From contig DAISZL010000010.1 of the NCBI GenBank assembly GCA_036824825.1, positions 1 through 64,000 of the forward strand: a stretch of 64,000 nt of DNA. Direction: 5' to 3'. The translations under genes were made by a program, and so were the position numbers. The stretch's first letter is position 1. Each line of letters starts with the position of its first letter. Positions 18,525-28,270 of the stretch are shown in pieces. The notes under the pieces were generated by a model. The model did no database searches, was not told the origin of the DNA, and worked only from the letters and a program-made list of their open reading frames with translations. Source of the DNA: Palsa-1447 sp036824825 (GTDB lineage Bacteria > Verrucomicrobiota > Verrucomicrobiia > Opitutales > Opitutaceae).

Positions 18525-19282
18525 AACATTTTTTAACAATCTTAAGTCACGAAGTCAGAATGCTTCTGGTTAATCCAGCGACATATGTTGCAGCGGTGAT
18601 CTTTTTATCCCTGATGGGATTTGTTTTTACTGATATTCTTGAAACCTTTAGCCGTGCAGCACAGGACACCTCGCCGGCGGATGTATTCTTCAAACAGTTT
18701 TATCTTCCTGTTTTATTTATAGTACCTCTATTAACGATGAAGTGCTTAGCGGAGGAAAGAAGGCTAGGCACCATGGAGACACTTCTAACAACTCCAGTAA
18801 CGACAACAGAAGTTGTCGTAGGTAAATATGGTGCTGCGTATGTTTTATATATGACCCTATGGGCTGCTACGGGAGGATTCTTTTGGATTCTTAAAGCGTT
18901 TGCCGGTGATTCACGTTTGCTTGATCCAGGTCCAATGATCGGTGGGTATTTATTTATTGGCGTCTCAGGACTTCTTTTTATTGCGATTGGTGTTCTCGCG
19001 AGTGCCGTGTGCCGCACCCAAGCAGTTGCGGGCATCTTGTGCTTCGCAATGCTTTTTGCGCTCATCTTCGGTGGTTCCTATCTAGGTGCAGCAACATGGC
19101 TTAGGGCTGATGTGATGCATCCAGTTAAGTCAGCAGTAGATTACGCTCAGGTGCTTCAACATTACGAAGATTTTACACGTGGCGTAGTGGATTTTAGGCA
19201 ACTGCTCTTTTATTTTAGTTCAACGGTGCTTGCGCTACTTTTTAGTATTTTAGCAGTAGAAGCTAAGTTATTGCATAATTAA
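18521..19282 (+). CDS. ABC-2 type permease (GldF-like)
   Basis: This 253-residue inner-membrane protein has about six hydrophobic segments (first near 18-38, last near 228-248). It carries the family motif EERRLGTMETLLTTPVT, the cytoplasmic coupling helix typical of GldF-type ABC-2 permeases. Its start overlaps the ATPase stop and the GldG-like gene follows after four bases, so the three form one transport unit. Substrate is unknown. Confidence 0.92.
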   Translation: MKHFLTILSHEVRMLLVNPATYVAAVIFLSLMGFVFTDILETFSRAAQDTSPADVFFKQFYLPVLFIVPLLTMKCLAEERRLGTMETLLTTPVTTTEVVVGKYGAAYVLYMTLWAATGGFFWILKAFAGDSRLLDPGPMIGGYLFIGVSGLLFIAIGVLASAVCRTQAVAGILCFAMLFALIFGGSYLGAATWLRADVMHPVKSAVDYAQVLQHYEDFTRGVVDFRQLLFYFSSTVLALLFSILAVEAKLLHN

Positions 19283-19286
19283 ACCG

Positions 19287-20786
19287 ATGGCTTTCTCCGA
19301 CAATATTCAAACATCTCGCTGGGTTAAGACGGCTAACCTTATCCTGCAGGCGTTTTTGATTATCACATTATTTGGAGGGCTAAATTATTTGGCAGGTATT
19401 CGCTCGAGTGGTGGAGGCGCATGGCGTATCGATTTAACACGCTACCGTAGATATACGCTATCACCTGAAACAACGGCTTACTTAAGAGATTTAGCAAGTC
19501 CTGTTCGTGTGGTTGTTACCTTATCTGAAGAAGCAGCTCCTGCAGATTTAAAAGGTCTTTTACGTGAATATGTAGACGCTACAGCAAACAACCTAGCAGG
19601 TGGTCACATTCATGTTGAGTATGTTGATATTGATTTAGCACGCCGTGAAGCTCAGCAGCTAGGACTTGAGCAGCCGAATTTAATTAGGCTCATGTGTGGA
19701 GATAAAGCGCAGACCGTTGTAGTGGATGATCTCTATCAATACGAAAACCAAGAGAAAAAAGCATTTAGAGGTGAACAGATTATTACGGCTTCTGTTCTTG
19801 ATGTCGCACGTGAAGGAAGAAAGCGTATTTATTTTATCTATGGTCATTCTGAATTAAGACCAGATGATACAGATCCACTGCGTGGTTTGTCTTCTTTAAG
19901 CACGATGCTTAGACAGCGCAATTTCGACATTGCGAGTCTTGATTTATCACGGCTACGCAGAATCCCTGAAGATGCTTCACTGCTCATTTCAGTTCAGCCT
20001 CAAAGTCGTTTTTCAAACACTGAGCAAGAATTGCTCAGGCAATACTTAGCAAACAATGAGGGGCGTCTTATTTTAATGTTATCGCCAGGTTATAGTTATG
20101 GACTTGAGCGACTCGTATCCGATTGGGGAATTGTTGTAGATGACGATTCTTTACGTGATAAGGGAATCGATAATGTAACAGAGGACGGAGATTTGATTAT
20201 CAGTAACTTTAATTTAAAGCACCCCGTTACTCAGGCTCTTTTGCATTCAAGTTATAAAGCAAGATTACGGGTTGGTCCTGCACGTACGATTAGGTCCGAT
20301 AAATTACGCGCGTCTGGTCTTGGTCTAGATGTAGCAACCCTTGCGAGTAGTTCAACGTCCGCTTGGGGACAGATCTATGCAGCATCCAGAACTACTACCG
20401 CGTTTGATCCTAAAATAGATATAAGGCCTGGAGTTGGTCCTGATGCATCAGATCGTTTAGGAATTGCTGCAGCAGCTGAACGAGTAGGTACACGTGGCAA
20501 TCTTCCCTTTAGTGTCCCTACGGGACGTTTAGTCGTCATAGGAACAGGAGACTTAGTGGATAATGCACGTGTGGCGAGCGAAGGGGTATTTAACTTTTTT
20601 ATAGGTGCAGTTAACTGGATGGTTGATCGTGATACGCAGCTAAATATCCCATCTCGGCCTATCGACCGCTTCCAATTATTGTTAAGTCCTAGGGAACTTC
20701 AAAATTTACGTTACTGTCTTATATTCGGATTACCTGGAGCTGCAGCACTTATGGGCTTAATTGTCTATTGGACGCGCCGCTCTTAA
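19287..20786 (+). CDS. GldG-family ABC transport auxiliary protein
   Basis: This 499-residue protein has an N-terminal membrane segment (about 14-32) and a C-terminal one (about 472-492). A large extracytoplasmic GldG/IFT52-like domain lies between them, with the early motif SRYRRYTLSPET-like RYRRYTLSPETTAYL near residue 52. GldG proteins accompany GldA/GldF transporters. It starts four bases after the permease stop, and the DUF4340 gene follows 21 bases downstream. The repeated association of GldG with DUF4340 supports a shared envelope function. Confidence 0.88.
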   Translation: MAFSDNIQTSRWVKTANLILQAFLIITLFGGLNYLAGIRSSGGGAWRIDLTRYRRYTLSPETTAYLRDLASPVRVVVTLSEEAAPADLKGLLREYVDATANNLAGGHIHVEYVDIDLARREAQQLGLEQPNLIRLMCGDKAQTVVVDDLYQYENQEKKAFRGEQIITASVLDVAREGRKRIYFIYGHSELRPDDTDPLRGLSSLSTMLRQRNFDIASLDLSRLRRIPEDASLLISVQPQSRFSNTEQELLRQYLANNEGRLILMLSPGYSYGLERLVSDWGIVVDDDSLRDKGIDNVTEDGDLIISNFNLKHPVTQALLHSSYKARLRVGPARTIRSDKLRASGLGLDVATLASSSTSAWGQIYAASRTTTAFDPKIDIRPGVGPDASDRLGIAAAAERVGTRGNLPFSVPTGRLVVIGTGDLVDNARVASEGVFNFFIGAVNWMVDRDTQLNIPSRPIDRFQLLLSPRELQNLRYCLIFGLPGAAALMGLIVYWTRRS

Positions 20787-20807
20787 TTTTTTTAACACAT
20801 CATTGTT

Positions 20808-22781
20808 ATGCGCACTAAAGTCACGCTCGTTCTAATCTTCCTGAACGTCGCTCTATTTTTTGTCATCTTCCATTTCGAACGTACTTGGCGAACTGACAGT
20901 GTAGCGCGCGAAGTAAGACGTCGTGTGCTTGGTGCTGAGACAACAGACATACGGTCATTTGAGGTAAAAAGTAGCGTTCCAAATGCATCATTTTCTGTAG
21001 AACGAAAAGGAGGCGAGTGGTTTTTAACTAAGCCTGTTCAGTGGCGTGCTAATGCAAATGCAGTTGCTCGTATTTTAAGTGATCTTGAATTTATGGAGCA
21101 CTTTACGAGTTTTGATGTAGCAGCAGTGGTTAAAAATGGACAATCCTTGGCCGACTATGGTTTGGCACCACCAAAGATAACGGTGACGTTTAATTCTGGG
21201 GGTGTAGATACAAACGGAAAAGGATCCGTTTCAACCAGTATCGGTATTGGTGAGATGACAAAAGTAGGGCAGAGGATGTATGTACTATCACCAGATAAAA
21301 AACGCATTCATGTTGTAGGAAGAGAAATTGCGGACAGTTTATCTATGTCACTTGAACAGCTGCGTGCGGATACCGTTTTAACTATTCCGGTCTATGAAGC
21401 TCGTGCGATTAATATTCAGGCAGCGCCTCCAACGGGTGTGCACGTAGTTCTACAGAACGATGGATCAAAGTGGTCATTTGAAACACCTATTCCAGCTCGT
21501 GCAAATAAAGATGCCGTTGAACTTGCGATAAATGGTTTAGACGGCTTAAGGGTGAAATCCTTTGTTCCTGAAACAGTCCAAGTTCCAAGCGATGCTCGTT
21601 TTAGACTAACAATAGAAGGTAATAACCGGTACGAGACACTCTTTATTGGTTCAGAAGTACCTGCTTCTTTAGGTCACAAGGTTCCTGCAACTATGCATGA
21701 ATTTTATGCACAGATTGAGGATTCTAATAAGGCTTCGGGAAGATCGGGTTGGTTTACTCTGGATGTGCCTGACGTTTTAATGACCACGCTACGTGACGCA
21801 CAGGAAAGCTTGAGAGATCGTCATTTATTAGACTTTGATCCAACCCTTGTATCGGTTGTTACTTTAAAAGCCCCTAATCAGCCGCAGTTAACTTTACAGA
21901 GATTAGAATCTGATACAGCAACGGGTGAAATTCGTTGGCAGATCGTAACAAGTGGTGATGCCTCTCAAGGACCAGTGACACTCCCCGCAGATAGTAAAGT
22001 TGTCCAACACTTCTTAGATAGCTTAGTGCTACTTTCAGCCAGACAATTTAAAAGTGATGCACCTCAAGCAAGTGATTTAGATAACTGGGGATTTAATCGT
22101 CCTGAAAGAACGATTATAATTAATCAGCAGTTAAATTCCGGCGGTGGTAGTAAGCAACAAGTGACCAATGCGCAGATAGCTTTAGAAATAGGAAGATCTA
22201 CGGATCGTAATGATCCCTTTGTGTACGCCCATTTAGTTAATGCACTCTCTGTGTATGCAATTGATCCAGACTTAATTCGGGAAACAGATGTTAATGTTAA
22301 TAGTTGGAGAAATAGACAGCTCTTTAATTTACCCGCTGCCGCACAAGTTGTATCTGTCGAATTAATCGATCTCAAAGATAATCATAGTGTGGCAAAATGG
22401 GTTTCAGCGAGAGACAGTCAGTCTTTCTCTGATCCATTAAATGCAAAGCTTGAAGCGCTACGGTTAATAGCAGGTCAGTTAAAAAATTTACGAGCATCAC
22501 GCTTTGTTCAATCTACCTTCTCGCAAACGGCTAATACACAGGCAGGTCAAAAACCGTGGCGATATAGACTTGATGAGCAAGTTGCTCTACCTGGAAGTAA
22601 TGGTAAAGTTGAACTCTCAACGCACAGCTTATTACTCAGTGAACGTTCAGGCGGAACTGAGCAAATAGCTGGTTCTTCTGAACTCGGTGTAGAGTTTTCT
22701 ATTGAGCAATCTTTTATAGATCAGCTTTGGACGTTAACCTACGGAGCAAATGATCCTGGGGTTCCACAGACTAAAAACTAA
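20808..22781 (+). CDS. DUF4340 domain protein
   Basis: This is a 657-residue envelope protein with an N-terminal membrane anchor (residues 5-23, VTLVLIFLNVALFFVIFHF) and an extracytoplasmic part containing one or more DUF4340 regions. The recognisable segment, about 70-200, has WFLTKPVQWRANANAV and LADYGLAPPKITV. These proteins typically follow GldG in ABC operons of Verrucomicrobiota and related phyla. Biochemical role is unknown. The TAA stop overlaps the ATG of the AsmA-like gene by one base. Confidence 0.87.
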   Translation: MRTKVTLVLIFLNVALFFVIFHFERTWRTDSVAREVRRRVLGAETTDIRSFEVKSSVPNASFSVERKGGEWFLTKPVQWRANANAVARILSDLEFMEHFTSFDVAAVVKNGQSLADYGLAPPKITVTFNSGGVDTNGKGSVSTSIGIGEMTKVGQRMYVLSPDKKRIHVVGREIADSLSMSLEQLRADTVLTIPVYEARAINIQAAPPTGVHVVLQNDGSKWSFETPIPARANKDAVELAINGLDGLRVKSFVPETVQVPSDARFRLTIEGNNRYETLFIGSEVPASLGHKVPATMHEFYAQIEDSNKASGRSGWFTLDVPDVLMTTLRDAQESLRDRHLLDFDPTLVSVVTLKAPNQPQLTLQRLESDTATGEIRWQIVTSGDASQGPVTLPADSKVVQHFLDSLVLLSARQFKSDAPQASDLDNWGFNRPERTIIINQQLNSGGGSKQQVTNAQIALEIGRSTDRNDPFVYAHLVNALSVYAIDPDLIRETDVNVNSWRNRQLFNLPAAAQVVSVELIDLKDNHSVAKWVSARDSQSFSDPLNAKLEALRLIAGQLKNLRASRFVQSTFSQTANTQAGQKPWRYRLDEQVALPGSNGKVELSTHSLLLSERSGGTEQIAGSSELGVEFSIEQSFIDQLWTLTYGANDPGVPQTKN

Positions 22782-25615
22782 TGTTTGGATCTCTGGTTAA
22801 GTCATTTATTAATGCAATACGCACTGCTTTTTCCGGTGCGTTTATGTTCGTTGTGTGGACGGTTTGGTTGGTATTGGGAATTCTTTTAGGTCTACAAATA
22901 TATGTAGCTTCTACGAATCAGTTGCAGGTTCCTACATTCCTTCAGAAAGCAATTTTGGAGAGACTTGCCGTTTCGGGTGTTCACATAGCGTTTGGTAATA
23001 CCACCTTTGACCCTTCCGGTAGCATATTAATTGAGCATGCTACGATAACTTTAGATGGATTTGAAGAACCTATCGCTACAGTTCAATCACTCTATGCTCG
23101 TATTGATCCAGCTGCATTAGCACTGCAAAAAATAGAACCATTAGAATTAAGAGTCTCTGGTGTGAGCTTACGTGTGCCAGCCATGCTGTCTCCTTCTGGT
23201 AAGGCTGATGAAATTGTCAAAGATCTGGACGCTGATTTTATTCCAAAAAGTAAATCACTTAAAATCGCATATTTACGCGGCCATGTAGGAAGTCTTCTTT
23301 TATCGCTTTCTGGAGAAGTTCCTTTTGGGGAACAGATCAAATCTCAGCAACAAGCACTGCCAATAGCTGAATTACTTTCTCGTTACTATCCTAGTATTAG
23401 CAAGCGCTGCGCAACAGCACTTGGTGCTTTAAGCGCCCTAGATAGTCCGTATTTACGTGTTACATTAATTCCCACAGCAGATGGTGAGATCGCTGACTGT
23501 ATGTTAGGAGCTGCAGGATTACGTCTTACGGATCCTACGGTGATGCAGTTTGGTCAAATTAATGCCTCTGCTCGCATTCCTGTCACAGGTAAATCAATAG
23601 GAGTAGATGAATTAATTATAAACGCTAATCGCTTTAATGCCCCAGCACATGAAGTTACGGGTCGTGGAGTTAGAATTATTGTAAAAGGCGTTAATTCAAA
23701 AGAGACACCTAAAGCAAGTGCGTCACCAGTACTTATTGATGAAATCAGTCTCATAGCAATGCGTGTTATGGTAAGGGGTGTTCAGGTAGACGCTCCGATG
23801 ATTACATTAAACTCTGGAGACGGAGATGTCTTAACAGCACTAGGGCTTTTTGATACTCCAGGAAATATTAATGTAAAAGCTAAGGCCTGGGTTTTAAGCG
23901 AACGAGATATATTTGATGGTAAACTAGATCTTAAAACACGGAGCCTTTCTGGTGATTTTAAATCGCAATTACCACCATCTGTTTTGGGGTTAGTGCAAAG
24001 TCAGTTAAAAAAGAATTTAGAAAAATACATTCAATTTAATAACCCTGTTGAAATTGTAGGACATGTTAGCACTGACAGTGCATGGCACTTTAAAGAAGCG
24101 CGTGCTCATATAGATGCGACTGATTTTTCTATCCTGAATATCAAAGTAGATGAATTACGTGGTGATTTCCGATTCGATGGAAAACATCTTTCATCTGAAG
24201 ATGCCTACGCTCGCATAGGTGCTAATTATGCCCGTGGTGGTATTTACGAAGATTTTTCTAACTATACTTTCAGATATCTTATTAAAGGTCAGTTAAGGCC
24301 GCTTGAGATAAGTCGCTGGATACCTCAGGCTTGGTGGAACGATTTATTTAAGCCTTTTGTATTCATGAGTACGCCACCTGAAGCCGATCTCGATTTTTCC
24401 GGATCTATGCTGGATGGAATACATGCAAAAACATTTTTATTTGCTGAAAGTAAAAATCCAATCATACGCGGGGTAGATTTTGATTCTGTTAAGACCCTGC
24501 TTTTTTCTAGACCGCAGTATGTGGATGTAATTCATTTCGCTTTATTTAAAAAGGGTAATAGTGCTCAGGGTAGATTTACCCGAGCACTAGATATTGGTAT
24601 AGGACCTACTTCAGAATTTTTCGATTTTGATGCAGAATCTAATTTAACCTACGAAGATCTTCTGTCTTTAGGAGGATCCCAAGTGCCTGCTGTATTATCT
24701 GCAATTTCTTTTTCTGGGTCCCCTGCTATTGGTATACATGGAAAAGTAAGTGGACCTAATTCTAAACAGGGTGCTCATCGTGATGTGAGCATACAGGTAC
24801 AAAGTTCTAAAGAACTTAAACTGAGTGGTTTCCCTTTAGACTCAGTTACAACAACAGTCTTTGTTAAAGATGAAACGGTAAGTCTCCCTGAGGTAAATGC
24901 TGCCTTTGCAGGTGGGCAGGTGCGCAGCAAAATATTAATTACTAATCTAGGTAATCACCCAAAATTGGCTTACGATGGTACGTTAACCGATGCTCGCTTA
25001 GATAAGGCGATATTGCTCATGTCATCTTTTTCTGCGGACAAGCATCATAGTGAACCACAGGGATTAGCTGCATTTCTAAAAGATAAAAGTAATGTACTAT
25101 TCTCAGTATCTTCTAAGGCAGAGGGTTTACTCGGGGTAACTAATAGTTTTCACGGTAACGGAAGCGCGCAATTTCGTGGTGCAGAATTGGGCCAAGTAAA
25201 AATGCTTGGCTTACTTTCAGAATTGATTCGATTTACTGCACTTCGTTTTACATCTGCTCGTGCAGAATTTACCGTTGAAGGAAGTAAATTGAATTTCTCT
25301 GATATCAGTGTTGTTGGAGCAAATTCAGCAATTAATGCTCAAGGAAGCTATACGTTTGGAACTAAGCAGTTAGATTTTAAGGCACGTATTAATCCATTTA
25401 AGGAAAGTAAAAATTTACCTCAGCAAGTCATGGATGTTGTTTTAACTCCTCTCTCTGATGTTCTACAGCTTGAATTACGAGGCACGGTAGATAAGCCGTC
25501 GTGGGCTTTTGCTAATAGCCCTGTTACTATTTTAAGAAATTTAGGTGAGAGAGATCCTCAAGTCACCACGGATAAACAGTCCGTAGAGCCTGCAAAGCCA
25601 ATTAAAAAGCCTTAG
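22781..25615 (+). CDS. Large AsmA-like envelope protein
   Basis: This 944-residue protein has one N-terminal membrane segment (about 19-43) and a long beta-rich extracytoplasmic region. The C-terminal part (about 800-910) has the AsmA/AsmA_2 pattern, including GNGSAQFRGAELGQVKM and ELRGTVDKPSWAF. AsmA-like proteins (TamB, YhdP and relatives) form bridge-like structures moving lipids between membranes, so a lipid-transport or outer-membrane role is reasonable inference. Its start overlaps the DUF4340 stop, placing it at the end of a five-gene transcript. Confidence 0.8.
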   Translation: MFGSLVKSFINAIRTAFSGAFMFVVWTVWLVLGILLGLQIYVASTNQLQVPTFLQKAILERLAVSGVHIAFGNTTFDPSGSILIEHATITLDGFEEPIATVQSLYARIDPAALALQKIEPLELRVSGVSLRVPAMLSPSGKADEIVKDLDADFIPKSKSLKIAYLRGHVGSLLLSLSGEVPFGEQIKSQQQALPIAELLSRYYPSISKRCATALGALSALDSPYLRVTLIPTADGEIADCMLGAAGLRLTDPTVMQFGQINASARIPVTGKSIGVDELIINANRFNAPAHEVTGRGVRIIVKGVNSKETPKASASPVLIDEISLIAMRVMVRGVQVDAPMITLNSGDGDVLTALGLFDTPGNINVKAKAWVLSERDIFDGKLDLKTRSLSGDFKSQLPPSVLGLVQSQLKKNLEKYIQFNNPVEIVGHVSTDSAWHFKEARAHIDATDFSILNIKVDELRGDFRFDGKHLSSEDAYARIGANYARGGIYEDFSNYTFRYLIKGQLRPLEISRWIPQAWWNDLFKPFVFMSTPPEADLDFSGSMLDGIHAKTFLFAESKNPIIRGVDFDSVKTLLFSRPQYVDVIHFALFKKGNSAQGRFTRALDIGIGPTSEFFDFDAESNLTYEDLLSLGGSQVPAVLSAISFSGSPAIGIHGKVSGPNSKQGAHRDVSIQVQSSKELKLSGFPLDSVTTTVFVKDETVSLPEVNAAFAGGQVRSKILITNLGNHPKLAYDGTLTDARLDKAILLMSSFSADKHHSEPQGLAAFLKDKSNVLFSVSSKAEGLLGVTNSFHGNGSAQFRGAELGQVKMLGLLSELIRFTALRFTSARAEFTVEGSKLNFSDISVVGANSAINAQGSYTFGTKQLDFKARINPFKESKNLPQQVMDVVLTPLSDVLQLELRGTVDKPSWAFANSPVTILRNLGERDPQVTTDKQSVEPAKPIKKP

Positions 25616-25616
25616 T

Positions 25617-26677
25617 TTAGAGGAGTTTTTTTAGAGCAAGGATTTCGCTTTCGTAAGCAGGGTCTAAAGCTAAATTTGTTTTTTCAAGCGGATCTTTTTC
25701 TAAATTAAAGAAAAGCCAGACTGTCTTATCGGCATTTAGAATTAACTTACGTTTTAAGGTTCTGATACCTGTCCATGCTCTATCGCACTGATAGGGTAGT
25801 TTAACCACAGAAGGCATAGCTATTTTTTGGTACTCCTCGAGTGGGTAGTGACTGAGTTTAATTTTAGCCCAAGCACGTGTCCATTGAGGTAAATCAAGTA
25901 GGCTAACCAGTTGCGAAGTTTTGATTCCTACTGATTGTCCCTTGGACTTAGGTAACCTGACAAGCAGTGGAACACGAATACTCTCCTCATGGGGCCAACC
26001 TTTTCTGAATAGTCCATGTGAACCATGCATGTCACCGTGAACTGATGTAAAAACGATTACAGTATCCGTGGGTATATNNNNNNNNNNNNNNNNNNNNNNN
26101 NNNNNNNNNNNNNNNNNNNNNNNNNNNNNNNNNNNNNNNNNNNNNNNNNNNNNNNNNNNNNNNNNNNNNNNNNNNNNGCTCTTTCACATAAGATATCTGC
26201 TTGGTAGCCTTTAAATTGGGTCGGTGTTTCTAGACGTGTTCCATGTAGCCACGGATCATTGATCAAAAAGCCACTTTCGAAACCTTCAAAGAATAAAAAT
26301 CCACCACGATTTTGAGGAGGTATGATGACTTTAGCATGTTCTTCACCTACAAGCTCTGCATCAGGATTTCTTTTCGAGAGATGCCATTTCCCAAAAAACG
26401 CTGTAGAATAGCCGTGATCATTTAAATCATGTGCAATTGTACGTGCATCATCCGGTAGTGGATCAAAGTAGTCTACGACCTTGTTTTCTGGTGATGGAAC
26501 TCCTGTGAGTAGGGCAGCTCGTGCAAATGGACCAAAAGGGTGAGGTGTTACAGCTTGGGTAAAATCGACACTTTCAATGGCAAGTTTATCGAGATTGGGT
26601 GTATGGACATTTGGATCATCAGCATAGCCGCAGGCTTGTGCCCGCCACTGTGTTGTCACTATCCATAAAATTCCCAT
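25617..26677 (-). CDS. Sulfatase-family protein interrupted by an assembly gap; active site degenerate
   Basis: Two minus-strand pieces belong to one alkaline-phosphatase-superfamily sulfatase. The N-terminal part starts at 26677 and has VHTPNLDKLA and FFGKWHLS. The C-terminal part (up to about 26077, in frame with SVHGDMHGSHGLFRKGW and ESIRVPLLV) ends at 25617. The 100 N at 26078-26177 separate them, and the flanks are out of frame only because the gap length is arbitrary. Key residues are missing: the usual C/S-x-P-x-R site reads G-P-F-A-R (G49), and the metal-ligand Asp in TTDQWRA is absent (TTQWRA). It may be an inactive homologue or use other chemistry. There is no signal peptide. Confidence 0.8.
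26078..26177. other. Assembly gap (100 N)
   Basis: Exactly 100 undetermined bases interrupt the sulfatase-like gene. The round number suggests a scaffolding placeholder of unknown true size. From typical sulfatase length, the missing part probably encodes on the order of a hundred or more residues. Confidence 0.98.
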
Positions 26678-26752
26678 ACATAATGGTTAACGTGCTTGAA
26701 TGATATGAGTCGAGCGCCAAGGTGTATTCTCGAAAGAAAATGTGTTTAATGC

Positions 26753-27628
26753 ATGGATAACGATAAGCTAGAGGCTCGTTTTAAACCACTGTGGTGGCAG
26801 TGGCCAACCGTGCTTTCATTGGATGCACCGAGTGTTGCTATAGTTTGGCAGGCCATACTGAGTTACGTATGCCATGTAAGGCTTTTGTACCCTAGGCAGT
26901 TAATCTTAAGCTTATCTATTTGGCTCGCCTACGTAGCGGATCGATGGATTGAAGCTAATAGGCTCGAATTTGCACAGATTCAGACAAAACGATTAATGTT
27001 TTATAGAAGGCACCGTGTGAGTGTTTTGAGTATTTGGATTCCGCTTTTTTTCTATGATTTGTATCTAGGATTCCATGATCTCTTAAAACATGAAGTTATG
27101 ATTGGGCTATATTTGTTTATAGCGGTAGCGCTATATCTTTTTTCACACCAATGGTTTCATAGACATATCTCGTGGAGGTTGCCTAAAGAAATATGTGTCG
27201 CGCTTTTGTTTGGTACAGGGGTTGGTTTTTTTATTGGTTTAGATCCGAATTGTAGTTTCAGCGTCTTATGCTTCTGCATTACGCTTTTTACAGTTTTATG
27301 CTTTATAAACTGTTCTCTTATATCCATCTGGGAGGATAGTGTAGATAAAACGCAAGGTCAGCAGTCTCTCGCTCAACAATATAAGTTCTATCATCATATA
27401 GGTCGTAATTTCCCTTTATGGTATGCTGTCATTGTAGGATTTAGTTTATTCTTTTGTGACGGAACAGTACGTCAATTTGCATTGAGTGTGTTTTTGAGTA
27501 GCTTGGGACTCAAACTAATCGATTATTATCAACCTCGGTATGGAAGAGCATGGGCTAGAGTAATGGCAGATGCCGTGTTACTTACACCCCTTGTGTTTAT
27601 TCTATATTGGAGAATTAAAAATTACTAA
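26753..27628 (+). CDS. Polytopic membrane protein, possibly UbiA-like
   Basis: This 291-residue inner-membrane protein has about eight hydrophobic stretches. The early part (TVLSLDAPSVAIVWQ, then WLAYVADRWIEANR) resembles proteins with distant similarity to UbiA prenyltransferases, where an ADR/DxxxD-like motif sits near the first helices. The second Asp-rich motif of true UbiA enzymes is not clear (LKLIDYYQPRYGR is the nearest), so enzymatic activity is doubtful. It diverges from the sulfatase-like gene across 75 bases. Its composition is richer in Phe, Tyr and Leu than its neighbours. Confidence 0.65.
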   Translation: MDNDKLEARFKPLWWQWPTVLSLDAPSVAIVWQAILSYVCHVRLLYPRQLILSLSIWLAYVADRWIEANRLEFAQIQTKRLMFYRRHRVSVLSIWIPLFFYDLYLGFHDLLKHEVMIGLYLFIAVALYLFSHQWFHRHISWRLPKEICVALLFGTGVGFFIGLDPNCSFSVLCFCITLFTVLCFINCSLISIWEDSVDKTQGQQSLAQQYKFYHHIGRNFPLWYAVIVGFSLFFCDGTVRQFALSVFLSSLGLKLIDYYQPRYGRAWARVMADAVLLTPLVFILYWRIKNY

Positions 27629-27697
27629 AATTTAGCCTATTTTAAGTTGCGAGGTAGAGGTATCGACACCTAAGTATAAAGGTAAGACTTAACTCAC

Positions 27698-28270
27698 ATG
27701 CTTCCTATTTCCTATTTCGACGAGTCTATTTTACGCAAGAAGGGAGAAACGATTACTCATTTTGACGTCGAACTTGCTAGGCTTGCAGAAGCAATGATTG
27801 CAACGATGCATGAGGCCGAAGGAATTGGCTTAGCGGCTCAACAAGTAGGGCACGCGTTGCAACTCTGCGTTGTGGATCTAAGAGCAAGCAGTGCAGAGTT
27901 TAACTATGAATTTAATGGAGCACGTCCTCCTAAGGAACTATTTATGCCACTGATTGTGGTAAATCCTAAAATTACTCCAGACGAAGGTGCAGTAGAAAGT
28001 CCTTTTGAAGAGGGTTGTTTGTCATTTCCTGGTATACGCGGCGAAGTGATTAGGCCAGATAAGATCATTGTTCATTTTCAGGATGAGCGAGGCGCTAAGC
28101 ATGTTATCAAATGCGATGGACTACTCGCGCGTTGTTTTCAGCACGAGTATGATCACTTACAAGGCACGCTTTTCATAGACCGCATGCCAAAAAAGGCTCG
28201 GAGTTTGATCGATGCAGATATTAAAGCCTTAGTTAAGCAAACAAGGGAATCTAAGAAAACAACATCATGA
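27698..28270 (+). CDS. def: Peptide deformylase
   Basis: Def removes the formyl group from the N-terminal methionine of new proteins. All three metal-site motifs are present: GIGLAAQQVG near residue 45, EEGCLSFPG near 108 and QHEYDHLQG near 148. The Cys and two His bind the catalytic metal. Length 190 is in the normal range. The last bases overlap the Gfo/Idh start (ATGA), so the pair is translationally coupled though functionally unrelated. Confidence 0.97.
   Translation: MLPISYFDESILRKKGETITHFDVELARLAEAMIATMHEAEGIGLAAQQVGHALQLCVVDLRASSAEFNYEFNGARPPKELFMPLIVVNPKITPDEGAVESPFEEGCLSFPGIRGEVIRPDKIIVHFQDERGAKHVIKCDGLLARCFQHEYDHLQGTLFIDRMPKKARSLIDADIKALVKQTRESKKTTS

Noticed and set aside
25617..26677. 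Two separate sulfatase fragments or a frameshifted pseudogene
   Set aside because: The two pieces sit either side of a 100-N placeholder gap and are consistent with the two ends of one gene; the apparent frame change is explained by unknown gap length.
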